From Elymus sibiricus (lineage: Eukaryota > Streptophyta > Magnoliopsida > Poales > Poaceae), in the NCBI GenBank assembly GCA_039707655.1, contig CM077665.1, positions 306,714,486-306,778,485 of the forward strand: a stretch of DNA of 64,000 bases. Direction: 5' to 3'. Shown here one piece after another: positions 35,405 to 46,746 of this stretch. Every line of letters begins with the position of its first letter. Position 1 is the stretch's first letter. The translations under genes and the position numbers were made by a program. Below the pieces are notes generated by a model. It saw only the letters and a program-made list of their open reading frames with translations, searched no databases and was not told the origin of the DNA.

Positions 35405-35436
35405 AACGGTTGGATTTTTGGGGATGCCTATATATA
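35405..35436 (+). promoter_or_regulatory. MYB-like box and TATA box of solo LTR D
   Basis: AACGGTTGGATTT (35405-35417) precedes TATATATA (35429-35436), the same order and nearly the same distance as in solo LTR B. Confidence 0.5.
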
Positions 35437-36245
35437 CCCCTTCACCACCACCCACTCGAAAGGGAAGCACTCAGAACTATTCCATACTTACCCCATCCTA
35501 TTTTCTGAGAGAGAGCCACCTACTCATGTGTTGAGATCAAGCTATTCCACTCCATCCATATGAATCTTGATCTCTAGCCTCCCCAAGTTGCTTTCCACCA
35601 AATCAATCTCTTCCACCATAGCCAAATCTGTGAGAGAGTGATTGTGTGTTGAGGAGTCTATCATCTTGAAGCACAAGAGCAAGGAGTTCATCGACATTGC
35701 CGAGCCTATTACCTTTTGGAGGGTGGTGCCTCCTATATTGGTTAGGTGTCGCTTGGGAGCCTCCTACTTCGTGTTGTGGAGTTGAACCAAGAAGTTTGTA
35801 AGGGCAAGGAGATCGCCTACTTCATGAAGATCTACCCATAGTGAGGCTAGTCCTTCGTGGACGGAAGCCGTTATGGAATAGTCAAGGTTGCTACTTCGTG
35901 GACCCTTATGGGTGGAGCCCTCCATGGATTCTCACGCCCGTTACCCTCTGTGGGTTGAAGACTCCATAAACGTGGACGTACGATAACACCACCTATTGGA
36001 ACCATGGGAAAAATCTTCGTGTCCCTCATGTGTTTGATCTTCCTATCTCAACTCTTTACTTCATGTCCAATATCTTTACTTTCCGCTGCTATACTTGTTG
36101 ACATGCATGTGTAGGGTGTGCTAGACTTGCTATAATTGCTAAAATCTGCCAACCAATTAACTTGGGAAAAGGTTAGGTTTTAAATTCCTGCTAGTTGTCT
36201 ATTCACACCCCCCCCCCTTCTAGACACCCTTCTAGTGATCCCTCA

Positions 36246-36840
36246 TCTGTGACTAGTGTGAGTCCATGGATTATACGCACTACCACCTTTCCGCAATTTG
36301 CTAGCCTCTTCGGTACCGTGCTATGCCCTTTTCTCACCTCGAGAGCTGGCGCAAACCTCGTCGATGCATCCAAACCCTATGATGTGATATGCTCTCTCAC
36401 ACATAAGCCTCCTTATATCTTCCTCAAAACAGGCACCATACCTACCTACTATGGCATTTCCATAGACATTCCGAGATATATTGCCATGCAACTTCCATCA
36501 TCATCATATACATGACTTGAGCATTCATTGTCATATTGCTTTGCATGGTCATAAGATAGCTAGCATGATATTTCCATGGCATGTTCGTTTTTTGATATCT
36601 TTTCTACGCTAGATCATTGGACATCTTGGTACACTGCCAAAGGCATTCATATAGAGTCATCTTGTATAGTTTTTTATCGAGTTGTAAGTAAATAAAAGTG
36701 TTATGATCATCATTATTAGAGCATAGTCCTAGTGAGGAAAGGAAGATGGATACTATGATTCCCCCACAAGTCGGGATGAGACTCCGGACAAAAAATAATA
36801 ATAAAAATAAATCAAAAGAGAGAGAGAGAAATAATAAAAA
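36246..36840 (+). other. H 3' untranslated region, last part, to illegitimate junction
   Basis: The sequence matches reversed S1 and S2 3' regions up to about 36800 (CCACAAGTCGGGATGAG). It then runs through AT-rich and GAGAGA sequence into T3 coding sequence. The exact breakpoint is uncertain by about 30 bp. Confidence 0.6.
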
Positions 36841-39800
36841 AATGTCGGAGCCTAACCAGCGCATCCCCACTCCCCAAGCCGGGGAGCAGGTCATCTTCGT
36901 CTCCCACCTTGTGAGAGGTCTGGGCTTCCCCCTACATCCCTTTGTGCGGGGGGTTCTTTTCTTTTACGGGCTTGATTTCAATAATCTTGCTCGGAATCCT
37001 ATTGTCCACCTCACTGCCTTCATTACGGTATGTGAGTCCTTCTTAAGGATTCCGCCACATTTCGGCCTATGGTTGAAGATGTTTTGTGTCAAGCCGGAGA
37101 GTGGTGGCAGCCGCAATGGAGGCGGTGGCTTCGCCGAATGCGGTGGGGCGATGATCAGCAAACTCCAGAAAGCGTACTGGCTGGAGGAGACCTTTGTGGA
37201 GACGGTGAAGATTTGGTAGCGGGACTACTTCTATATCACCAAGCCCAGCGTCGAGAACCTGGCCACGGTCCCACCCTTCACAGGGTTGCCTCCGAGGAAG
37301 ATAAACTCCTAGCAGCCAAAGATCTTGGAGTGGGGCAACCCCGTGGAGGTCTCCACCCTCCAGAACAAGATCCACAACCTCTAGGGCAGCGCCAAGCTGG
37401 TGGATGTGGTCGACGTGATGCTGCACCCCGGCATCCTGCCGCTCCAATTTCGGGCTAGCCCGATGTGGCTCTACAACCCCAAGCACCCCCGAACGATCCG
37501 TCACTTCCTCCGCACGGACATGGACGGGATGTGGACGTCTCTCTTCAAGCCGAAGAAGAACAAGTTCCTCGTGACAGCAGTTAATCGGAGGCGCATGCTC
37601 CGAAGAAGGTAACCTCCCCTGCCACTGGCCCTTTAAATCCAAAGTTATTCTTTATAGATGAAATATTTTCCTTCATATGCAGAAGTGGTTGCACCAGGCA
37701 GCAAACATAAGTTGTACTGCCCCTTTGCCCGGAGGCATCATCTCCCCCGATCTCTAGGCGCTTCTGGCCGTGGCGCCCCCAAAGTGCCCGGCCAAGGCTA
37801 AAAGGGAGCTGGGGAGGAAAAGGAAGAAGACTGGAGGTCTTCGAATCGAGGAGCCTTCAGATTCAAAATCCGAGGACCTCAAGTCCGTCTCCTCGGAAGG
37901 AGGAGACGAAGAAAAGGAGGAGAGCGAGGAAAACTCCTCCCCTCCGAGGAAGAGGGCGACGTCCGAGGACCTCGCGAGGCTGGAGACCCGTGGTAGTCTA
38001 AAGCACCTGATGAAGGCGTCCGACGCTGCTGGCCGCAAGGCCTCGGGCAAGACCCGGATCATCCTTTCCTCCTCGAAGAGCGAGCAATCCTAGGCGGGCA
38101 GGAGCAAACCGCCGCCGAGGAGGTATGTCCTTAACTCTTATCTCGCGTTGCACACAACGCATCCCTTTGTCTCTATTCTTTCTGATTCACCCCCTTTGCC
38201 CTTTATAGGACCCAGGGGCAGTCCCCAGTGATGGGGATCGACCGGGCTCCCTCCAGGAAGCTCGTCCGATGGGCATCGCCCCTCCCCTCCTGTGCTCGAG
38301 GTGCCAGGTGAGGCGACCTCGCCAGCTCCGCTCATGCTGACCACTGGGGCAAGTGCCAGCGCGCCCATGGTCTGGGTGGAGTCCTCGGTTTGTGACGACC
38401 CGACAATGAAGGTTCCTTCCCCTATAGAAGGAACGAAGCTGGGGAAGCCAGCGTCTTCGGCGCCCGAAGACACCGGGACGCCTCAGCCGTCTACCCCGGT
38501 GGCACCCTCTCCGCTGACGGATGGGGGGCAAAGTGGTCCGTTCACCTGTGCCTGCCAAAGGGCCGGCGTCCATGGTGTGCACGGAGGAGGTGGAAGCAGC
38601 CATGAAGGGCTCTTCCATCTGCGCCAAGCACCACACAATAATAGGTGCGGTGCTACAAAGCTACAGGTCCGTGGAGGTAGGCATGACGGAGGCCTTTCAA
38701 GGCCTCTTTCAAGGTTTTGAGGTAAGCCAAGTTCCTACTTTTCCATGTTAATATAACAAGTGCATAGAATTGCTAGTAGCTAGGATATAATGAATAGTTA
38801 TTAGCAGAAGAAGAAAAATAATTGGTCCGGGGACCATAAGTGTCTAACCACAGTAGCCCTCGAGCCCTGAGTGAGATCCGAAGATCATACTCGGGGGTCT
38901 TACAAATTAGTAAAAAGAAAATAGCAGTAGCCCCTGAGACCCTGATCGGATAAAATAATTGCCCGATCAGGGGATTGGTTTCGTCGGATGAGTCTTAATG
39001 TCTGCTTTTTTGTTCTTTTAAAGGAATCAGCCTCGGTTTCAACTTCCACCATCCAGGAGCTGGAAGAAATGAACCGTAAGCTTGAGATGTCCGAGAAGGA
39101 CATGGAGCTGATGAAAAGGCAAGTGGAGGAAGTGCCGGGTAAAATAGAGAATATGACTTATATTTATGTTTCTGCATCCGATCTATTGTTTTAGGAGTAG
39201 GCTCTAAAGCATTAGTGTACTGATCTTGCAGCTTCCTCCATGGCACTGGAGAAGCTCTGAGCCGAGATGGAAACGGCTCGGCAGGAGTCCGAGCGGCACA
39301 AGGCTGCGGCAGAGCATGCTAGCAAGGAGCTTGTTGTGGCGAAGGAGGCTGACGATAAGCACGCGGCCCGGGTCCAGGAGGTGGAGGTGGACCTGAAGGG
39401 AGTGTACACTGAGCGTGACACCCTTCAGGAAGAGAAGATGAAGCTCTCCGCCGATCTTTTCAAGGCAAGCTCAGAGTGCAAGGAGGCCAAGACCTAGGCC
39501 CGGGCGGATCATGAGGTGCTCAATCAAGTGAGCAAGATCGTCGCCAGTAAGCCCTATCTGCTTCGTTGTGTTTTTGGCGATAGCCGTTTTGCCAACCTTA
39601 CGCAAAACAAGCATTCCTCAGAGGCTTTCAAGGACCTTCCGATCAGTGTCGCGGATGCATGCGCCCATTACGCTGACCGACCTGATGAGTTGGCCGAGAA
39701 GATATTTTGGCGTCAGTTCCAGGTGCCCGAGCACCTGTCGCAACTCAATAATCAAATGAAGCAGCTGGCGGGGCTGTTTCGGGCGGCGCGTCCTATTATG

Positions 39801-40103
39801 GAGGACATCTGCATCAACCTCTGGCCATCAAGGCCCATGCCCAGCAGCTTCTTCGGCTTGCTGAACATGTTGTGCGAGGCTAGCCCCCAAGTCACCAACT
39901 AGAAGAGGTCGGCTTGTCTAAAGGGCACCCAGTGGGCATATGCATCAGTAATGGTGCATTAGCCAAGGATCAAGCCGCTGGAGAACATGTCCGGGCCTCC
40001 GGAAGGAATGAACCAGAAGCCCGAGCAGTTCTTGGCCGAGGTCCTGGAAGGCGCCAAATAGACTGAGGCGCAGTGCTTGAAGTCCAAGTTGTACTTCCAG
40101 TAG
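36841..40103 (+). pseudogene. Antisense gene of T3, truncated and broken, same five-exon structure
   Basis: Exons are about 36841-37608 (5' truncated), 37683-38122, 38209-38721, 39024-39138 and 39233-40103. Introns of 74, 86, 302 and 94 bp have GT and AG ends. Exon 4 is 115 nt, exactly as in T1 and T2, and exon 5 is 871 against 869 nt. The protein is recognisable (SHLVRGLGFPLHPFVRG, FLRIPPHFGLWLKM, LWPSRPMPSSFFGL) though clearly different. Stops include TAG at 37217, TAG near 37311, TGA in exon 5 near 39257 and TAG near 39495. Function unknown; the domain is the same putative gypsy-type family. Confidence 0.78.
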
Positions 40104-41379
40104 GTCCCTCGATATGTCGAGGAAGATTTTGTAAAGACAAGTTTAAAAATATGAATGAATAAATTCGGCTTTTATCCGATGTGTTTATATTCCCCTCCTT
40201 TGTGCGTTTATACATCTGAAAGTTTCTGGCCGTCGGCTTCTGCCCCCTTGTAGAAACTACGCGGGGTGTTCTCTAGCACATGTAGATCCTTAGCCGACAT
40301 CTCAGAACCTTACCGGTGATCGTGTGCTTAGATGAACGAGGCAATCGGACCAGAATGGCTTTATCTCTTTCACTTAGTCGTAGGAGCTCTAAGTTGTGGG
40401 GTAGTTGAACTAGCCCCCGATGCAGTGGTGATCGGACCGGCCGAGGTAAGCCACTTTACCTCGGTTCTTATAAGAAGAACCCTTCATTTATCACGGTTTA
40501 ACCACTAACGGCCCATTAATTTTACACTGTCTTTGGATCGCTTGACCTGTTTACACTTATCGTGACAGTCGATTTTCGAGTTTCTCCACTGAGGTGCTTA
40601 ACCATCCAGGCTGGAAGCACAATCGTAGTGGTTCTCACTTTACACTCTTAGCCGAATAGAGCGGAACGTAAGAGGTAAGCATAGGATCTGGGCAACCAAA
40701 TCTTTGACCAAAATCACAACTCGAAACATATGCATATAATGCAATATCCGAGATGCCGACCAGACATCGGACTTAAACATGGGCTCGTCTATAGACCCAA
40801 GCCTCCGGTCCAAAGCCAGACTCTACTGTATGTGGGACTAAACCACCTCGGGACATTTATGAAACAGAAAACAACACGTAAAAATGTGCATGAGGCGGAA
40901 AAGGTTTGTTTTAGTATTCATAAGGCTTGGCCATGCGGGTCGAGCTGAAAGCAGATATAGAGAGTATGTTGAAAAAGATAGGTGGGGAGAGTAGTATAGG
41001 GTTAAAATAAGCGGGCATTATGGCCCATTGGTCCCCTGCTGCACATCTGCGCCTCTGAGCTATTGACCAGCCAGTCCTTGTCTATTCCAAGGCTGATGCA
41101 TGCGACCGATCCCCGTGATGCTGAAGGCACCTGAAAGGTGGGTCCTACGAGGAGGTTGGAGCCATGATTTGGTAGATTGAGGCTGCCGAGATGTTCTTCT
41201 GGTGGGACTTTATAAGCTGAAGAGATCACCAGGCGTCAGGTGTGTTCGGATCATCCGAAATAACACTCCTGGTATGATAAATTTTTGCTCCCTAATTCCC
41301 AAGGAATTTTAAGCGCGAAGTTATGTACTCGAGGTACGTAATCTGTTACTAGATAGTAGGGGCAGGGGAGCGTGTATCC
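40104..41379. other. Conserved non-coding block of T3
   Basis: It corresponds to 9928-11174 of T1. Conserved islands include CTTTCACTTAGTCGTAGGAG near 40368 and the region 40560-40710. No pol motifs seen. Confidence 0.55.
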
Positions 41380-42372
41380 CTATTTAGGAGGGACGCAGGT
41401 TCGCCTAGTGACCATGCGGACGCATTTGGAAGAGCCCGGAATATCACGTCGAGCTTCCTATCTTGCTGCTTCCTCGGCGGCATGGGAATCGACTGCATAA
41501 GCCGCAATTTGCTCCTTTGTACGAAGGGAGTGTTCTGTGTTGCCGTTGATTGTAATGACCCCGTTGGGCCCCAGCATTTTAAGCTTGAGGTATGTGTAGT
41601 GCGGCACTGCGTTAAAGCGGGCATATGTGGTACAACCAAGCAATGCATTGTAGCCGTTGCAGAAACGGACTATGTCATAAGTTAATTCCTGGCAGCGGAA
41701 GTTGTCGGGGGAGCCGAAAACAACTTGTAATATTATAGTGCCCGTGCATTGGGACTCCACACCGGGTATTACTCCCTAAAACGTGGTTTTACTGGGTTTG
41801 ATTCTTGACGAGTCAATACCCATTTTTCACACAGTGTCCGCAAATATCAGGTTCAGACTGCTTCCGCTGTCCATAAGGACGCGGGTGAGGTGAAACCCAT
41901 CGACAATGGGGTCTAGAACCAGGGCGGCTGACCCGCCATGGTGTATATTGGTCGAATGGTCTTTCTTATCGAAAGTGATCGGGTAGGCTATCCAAGGGGT
42001 ATGCCTCGGGGCTACAGGCTCTAAGGCGTAGACGTCGAAGTGCCTGTTTTCGTTCCTTCTTAGGGATGTGCATGAAATAGATCATGTTCACGTCCTTCAC
42101 CTCAGAGGGAAACTGTTTTTGGCCGCCACTGCTTGACCGCCGAGGTTCGTCCTCGTCGTCGTTGCTCCAGGACTGGCCCTTGCCTAACTCCTCGGCAAGA
42201 GATTTTCCGGCCTGCTTGAACACCCAATAGTTTCTATTGGTGTGGTTGGCAGGCTTCTCCGGGGTGACGTGGATTTGGTAGGGCTTGTCCAGTATTTTAT
42301 CCAGAGCTCTTGGGTCATCCTTGTTTCTTTGAAGGATCTCTTTTTAGGTAAACCCCGCGAACTATTGAACCC
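41380..42372 (-). pseudogene. T3 gag-protease C-terminal part, broken
   Basis: Two frames carry HTNRNYWVFKQAG (about 42240), MIYFMHIPKKERKQ (about 42070) and the protease end (YNALLGCTTYARFNAVPHY, about 41660). The frames are interrupted several times. The last knuckle Cys is Tyr, as in T1. The frame ends at a TAG at 41380-41382, equivalent to the T1 and T2 stop. Confidence 0.75.
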
Positions 42373-43947
42373 TGATACTTGTGATCTGCATTGGGTTTTT
42401 CATGAAGAGGAACGGGTAATTGCAGCACATTGCGGATAAGTATTTCTCTCAGTTAAAAACCAAGGTTTATCGAACCAATAGGAATATCGATCAACAACCG
42501 TCTTCAGCGGCTGCACACAAAAGAGCAAACACTTGCACCCAACGCGGCAACAGGGTTGTCAATCCCCTTGAACTCATTATTTGCAAGAAAGTGAAGTGTG
42601 TAGATGATAGTAGATAATTGTAAATTGCAAAATAAAATAAAAGGTAAATAATGGCAGCAAGGTAATGAAAGCGTTTGTAAATACATAAGTGAAAAGACCC
42701 GGGGGCCATAGTTTTCCCTAGCGGCATCTCTCATGTAGGCAACATACGGTGAGTAAACAAATTACTGTTGGGCAATTGATAGAAAAGCGCATAGTTATGT
42801 GATATTCACGGCAATGATCATGTATATATAGGCATCACATCCATAAGCAAATAGGCCAACTCCTGCCTGCACCTATTATTATTACTCCACGCATCGACCG
42901 CTATCCAGCATGCATCTAGAGTATTAAGTAAAACAGAGTACTACTTGGAGAACATTGACATGATGTAGACAAAGAGAATTCAATTCATATGAACTAACCC
43001 CATCGTTTTATCCTTAGTGGCAACAATACAAAGACGTGTCTTGTTCCTTTCTGTCACTGGGATATAGACCACTGCCAGATTGAACCCACTATAACGCACC
43101 CCTCTCACTGAAGAAATATCTATCTAGTTGGCTAAACTATTTCAATAGATCGAAGAGATTTACGAAGCTATAATGATCATGCAAATAAGATTCATAATAT
43201 TCAGAGGTGACTCAAATACTTTTCATAAATAATCTGAAACATAAATCCACAATTCACCAGATCTCAACAAACGCACCATACAAAAGAATTGCATCGGATA
43301 GATCAAAACGAAGATGTGATGATCGTTGTATTGAAGATCAAAAGGGAGAGAGAGAGATCCATCTAGGTACTAACTACGGACCCATAGTTCTGTGGTGAAC
43401 TACTCACACATCATCATGAGGGCAGCAAGTTTGATGAAGAGGCCCTCCGTGATCGATCCCCCTCCGGCAGGGTGCCGGAACGGAGCTCCAGATGGGATCG
43501 CGGCGGAACAAAGACTTGTGGCGGCAGAAAAGGTATTTCGGGATGCCCTCTAGGGTTTTTGGAATATACATCAATTTATAGGCCAGAGAACGGGGGTAGG
43601 AGGGCCACCAGGGAGGGACAAGCCATCAAGGCGCGCCGACCCACCTAGGCGTGCCCTGTTGGCGTGTGCCTCCCTCGTGCAGCCTCCGGTCTTCTCCCGG
43701 AGCTTCCAGGTCTTCTTTTGGTCCAAAAAAATGATAAAAAAGTTTCAGGGCAATTGGACTTCGTTTGGTACTGTAAACCTGAAAAGACAAAAACACGCAC
43801 AAAACAGCAACTGGCACTGCGCACTGGGTCAATAGGTTAGTCCTCAAAAATAATATAAATTGGTAAATTAATACTCAAAAATTATCCTAGAATGATAATA
43901 TAATAGCATGGAGCAATCAAAATTATAGATACATTGGAGACGTATCA
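42373..43947 (-). repeat. S2 3' LTR
   Basis: 1575 bp from TGATACTTGTGATCTGC to GGAGACGTATCA (plus strand), giving 6-bp inverted ends TGATAC/GTATCA. TATA (TATAAAT, minus strand) near 43574-43580. Confidence 0.9.
43611..43674 (-). other. LTR hairpin (S2 3' LTR)
   Basis: The left arm starts GGGAGGGACAAGCC and the right arm ends GTGTGCCTCCC. Its edge is 31 bp from the TATA box. Confidence 0.65.
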
Positions 43948-46746
43948 GCATCCCCAAGCTTAATTCCTGCTCGTCCTCGAGTAGGTAAATGATAAAAACA
44001 GAATTTTTGATGTGACATGCTACCCAATATGTAATCTTTTGCATGTATGCTCATTGAGAAACAATGAATTAACAAACATCAACATAGTAATATTTATAAG
44101 CACAAGCAACATAATCATCAATCTTTCAAAGTATATGATCCTGAAAGAATGTTTACCCCCATTCATTTTATCATATTAGCAAGGCATGGCTCTGTCTTCA
44201 CCACATTAATTCAAATGTCAAGCATCACGGTGTCCAAGTCAGGCAATTGGATTGTACTTTTTCAATGTGCATCAAATTTTTATTCTTCACGCAATACATG
44301 AGCATGAACAATGGACATAGCATAAAGGTGAAATAGAATATGGTGGTAGATATCAAAGGGGTAAAAACTGGAGAAGAAAGTCTCGCATCAACTAGGCATA
44401 TCAGTGGGCTATGGAGATGCCCATCGATAGATATCAATGCAAGGAGTAGGTATTGCCATGCAAATGATGCACTAGAGCTATAAGTGTATGAAAGCTCAAC
44501 TGAAGCTAAGTGGGGTGTGCATCCAACTTGCTTGCTCATGAAGACCTCAAGCATTTGAGGAATCCCGTCATCAGAATATACAAGCCAAGTTTCTAATAAT
44601 GAAAAATAATTCCCACTAGCATATGAAAATAAGATGAGACTCTCTATATGACGAACAAGGTGCCACTTTGAGGCACAAGTGTGGTAAAGGATAGTAGAAA
44701 AGTCCCTTCTTTTTCTCTCATTTTAATTTTTTTAACTTCTCTTTTTTTTATGGTGGGCTCATTTCGCCTCCCCCATTTTTATTTCCTCACTGGGGCAATG
44801 CTCTAATAATGATGATCATGACACTTTTATTTACTTACAACTAAATATGAAAACTCGATATGAAGAACTATGAAACACTATGACTCAATATGAATGCCTC
44901 TGGCAGTGTACCAGGATGTGCAATGATCTAGCGTGACATGTATCAAAAATATGATGAATGGTGGCTTTGCCACAAATACTATGTCAGATCTATATGATCA
45001 CGCAAAGCAATATGATGATGAGTGAACTGGTCATATGATGTAACGGTGGAATTTGCATGGCAATATATCTTGGAATGGCTATGGAAATGCCATAGTAGGT
45101 AGGTATGGTGGCTGTTTTGAGGAATATATAAGAAGGCTTATGTGTGACAGAGTGTACCATGTCACGGGGTTTGGATGCATCAGTGAAGTTTGCACCGATC
45201 CTCGAGGTGAGAATGGGCAATGCACGATACCGAACAGGCTAGAAAAATATGACGTGGTGAGATTGCGTATGTCCATGAGTTCACATTAGTCATAAAGAAC
45301 TCATATACTTATTGAAAAGTTTTATTAGTTTTATCAAAAATCAAAGCACTACTCGCATGCCCCGAGGGAGGAGGTCGGGAGGAGTTAACCATCGCTCGCC
45401 TCCGACCCGAAACAACACTAGGATTTCAATGAGGAATAGAAATGTTCACACATCCCCACCATGCCTTTTTAATATTTATACAAACGGGAAATTAATACCT
45501 CTTAATACCGATACTTCTACAAATCAACAATCATACACTCACACCCTTTCACATTACCACAACAATATCATTAACCCAAACTTTCTCTTTAATGTGCTAC
45601 ATGATGGTTTTGACTATCACTCTTTGAATACCTATTATGTTTGGACTAGTCTTATGACCCATGCAAATTACCATCACTATTTATTAACTCTCAAACAAAT
45701 ATAAGTGAAGAATGAGAGTGCAATTATTTCTACAAATCTATATGCCACCGTGCTCAAAAAGATATAAGTGAATTACAAGAGCAACTGCTAACCTCAAAAG
45801 ATATAAATGAAGCACATAGAGTATTCTAATAAATTATGATGAAGGTGTCTCTCTCAAATAGGTGTGTCCAGCAAACAATGATTGTGGCAAACTAAAAACT
45901 AAAAGCAAACAAAAGCAAACGACGCTCCAAGCAAAACTCATATCATGTGACGAATAAAAATATAGCTCCAAGTGACATACCGATGGATTGAGACGAAAGA
46001 GAGGATGCCTTCCGGGGCATCCCCAAGCTTAGACACTTGAGTCTTCCTAGAATGTTACCTTGGGGCGCCTTGGGCATCCCCAATCTTAGGCTCTTGACGC
46101 ACCTTATTCCTTCGTCCATCGTGATAACACCCAAAACTTGAAAACTTCAATCACACAAAACTTAACAAAACTTCGTGAGATCCGTTAGTATAAGCAACAT
46201 ATCAAATACTTTAGGTACTGTTATAAATTGATTCATATTTCATTATTGCATAATAGGTATTGTATTCTAACTTCTCCATGGCTTATACCCGCCGATATAA
46301 TCCATAGCATCATCAAAACAAGCAAACTATGCATACAAAAATAGAATCTGTCTAAAACAGAACAGTCTGTAAATATCTGTAGAGAAGCTATACTTATGTA
46401 ACTCTATAAATTCTGAACAATTATTAAAACCTGAATACTTTGTATAGAAATACTGTGTGAAAAATTTAGATCAAAAATACATTCCAGTAAAATCATAGAA
46501 ATTCTGCACTGGACGCTAAAGTTTCTGTTTTTGCACCGTATCAATTCTACTCATCTTGTGACTCACCCCAAAGGCTTTACTTGGCACAAACACCAATTAA
46601 AACATGAAAACATAATCATTACAGAGGCAATAATCATGTTATAACATACAAACAGAAAGTAAAAAAGCAAAAATAAAGAAAACTATTGGGTTGCCTCCCA
46701 ACAAGCGCTATTGTTTTATCCCCCTAGCTAGGCATAATGCATAGTT
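43948..46746 (-). other. S2 3' untranslated region
   Basis: The polypurine core CTTGGGGATGC (minus strand) lies directly beside the LTR. Repeats like AAGATATAAGTGAA occur at about 45700-45830 and a hairpin at 46001-46024. It keeps the unoccupied sites for solo LTRs B and C. No coding sequence seen. Confidence 0.7.

Larger units (their letters stand above)
34723..36245 (+). mobile_element. Solo LTR D (1523 bp) with palindrome array
   Basis: It starts TGAAAGCACAACATG and ends CTAGTGATCCCTCA, flanked by TCTGT (34718-34722, 36246-36250). No internal domain is present. It carries TCGGT-N3-ACCGA palindromes, AACGGTTGGATTT and a TATA box in the same order as solo LTR B, and also ends with a C-run followed by TTCTAG. 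Overall sequence is otherwise different from B. Confidence 0.85.
5545..36840 (+). mobile_element. Athila-like gypsy element H (WHAM-like), fragmented host of other insertions
   Basis: Pieces at 5545-5579, 14931-17687, 34095-34722 and 36246-36840 join into one forward element. They give the LTR end, a decayed tRNA-Asp primer site, one open reading frame and a long 3' untranslated region. Between them lie T1, S1 and solo LTR D. The 3' region matches that of S1, S2 and R, for example the TTCACTTATATCTTTTGAG repeats. No gag-pol or 3' LTR remains; the element stops at an illegitimate junction near 36840. The WHAM-like label is from memory. Confidence 0.72.
36841..42372 (-). mobile_element. Old Tat-type gypsy remnant T3, no LTRs
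   Basis: It has the same layout as T1 and T2 (antisense gene on plus, gag-protease on minus) but is clearly diverged. It lost both LTRs, the first 40 or so codons of the antisense gene and the N-terminal part of gag. The right edge is the S2 insertion inside gag. The left edge is the junction with H. Confidence 0.8.
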
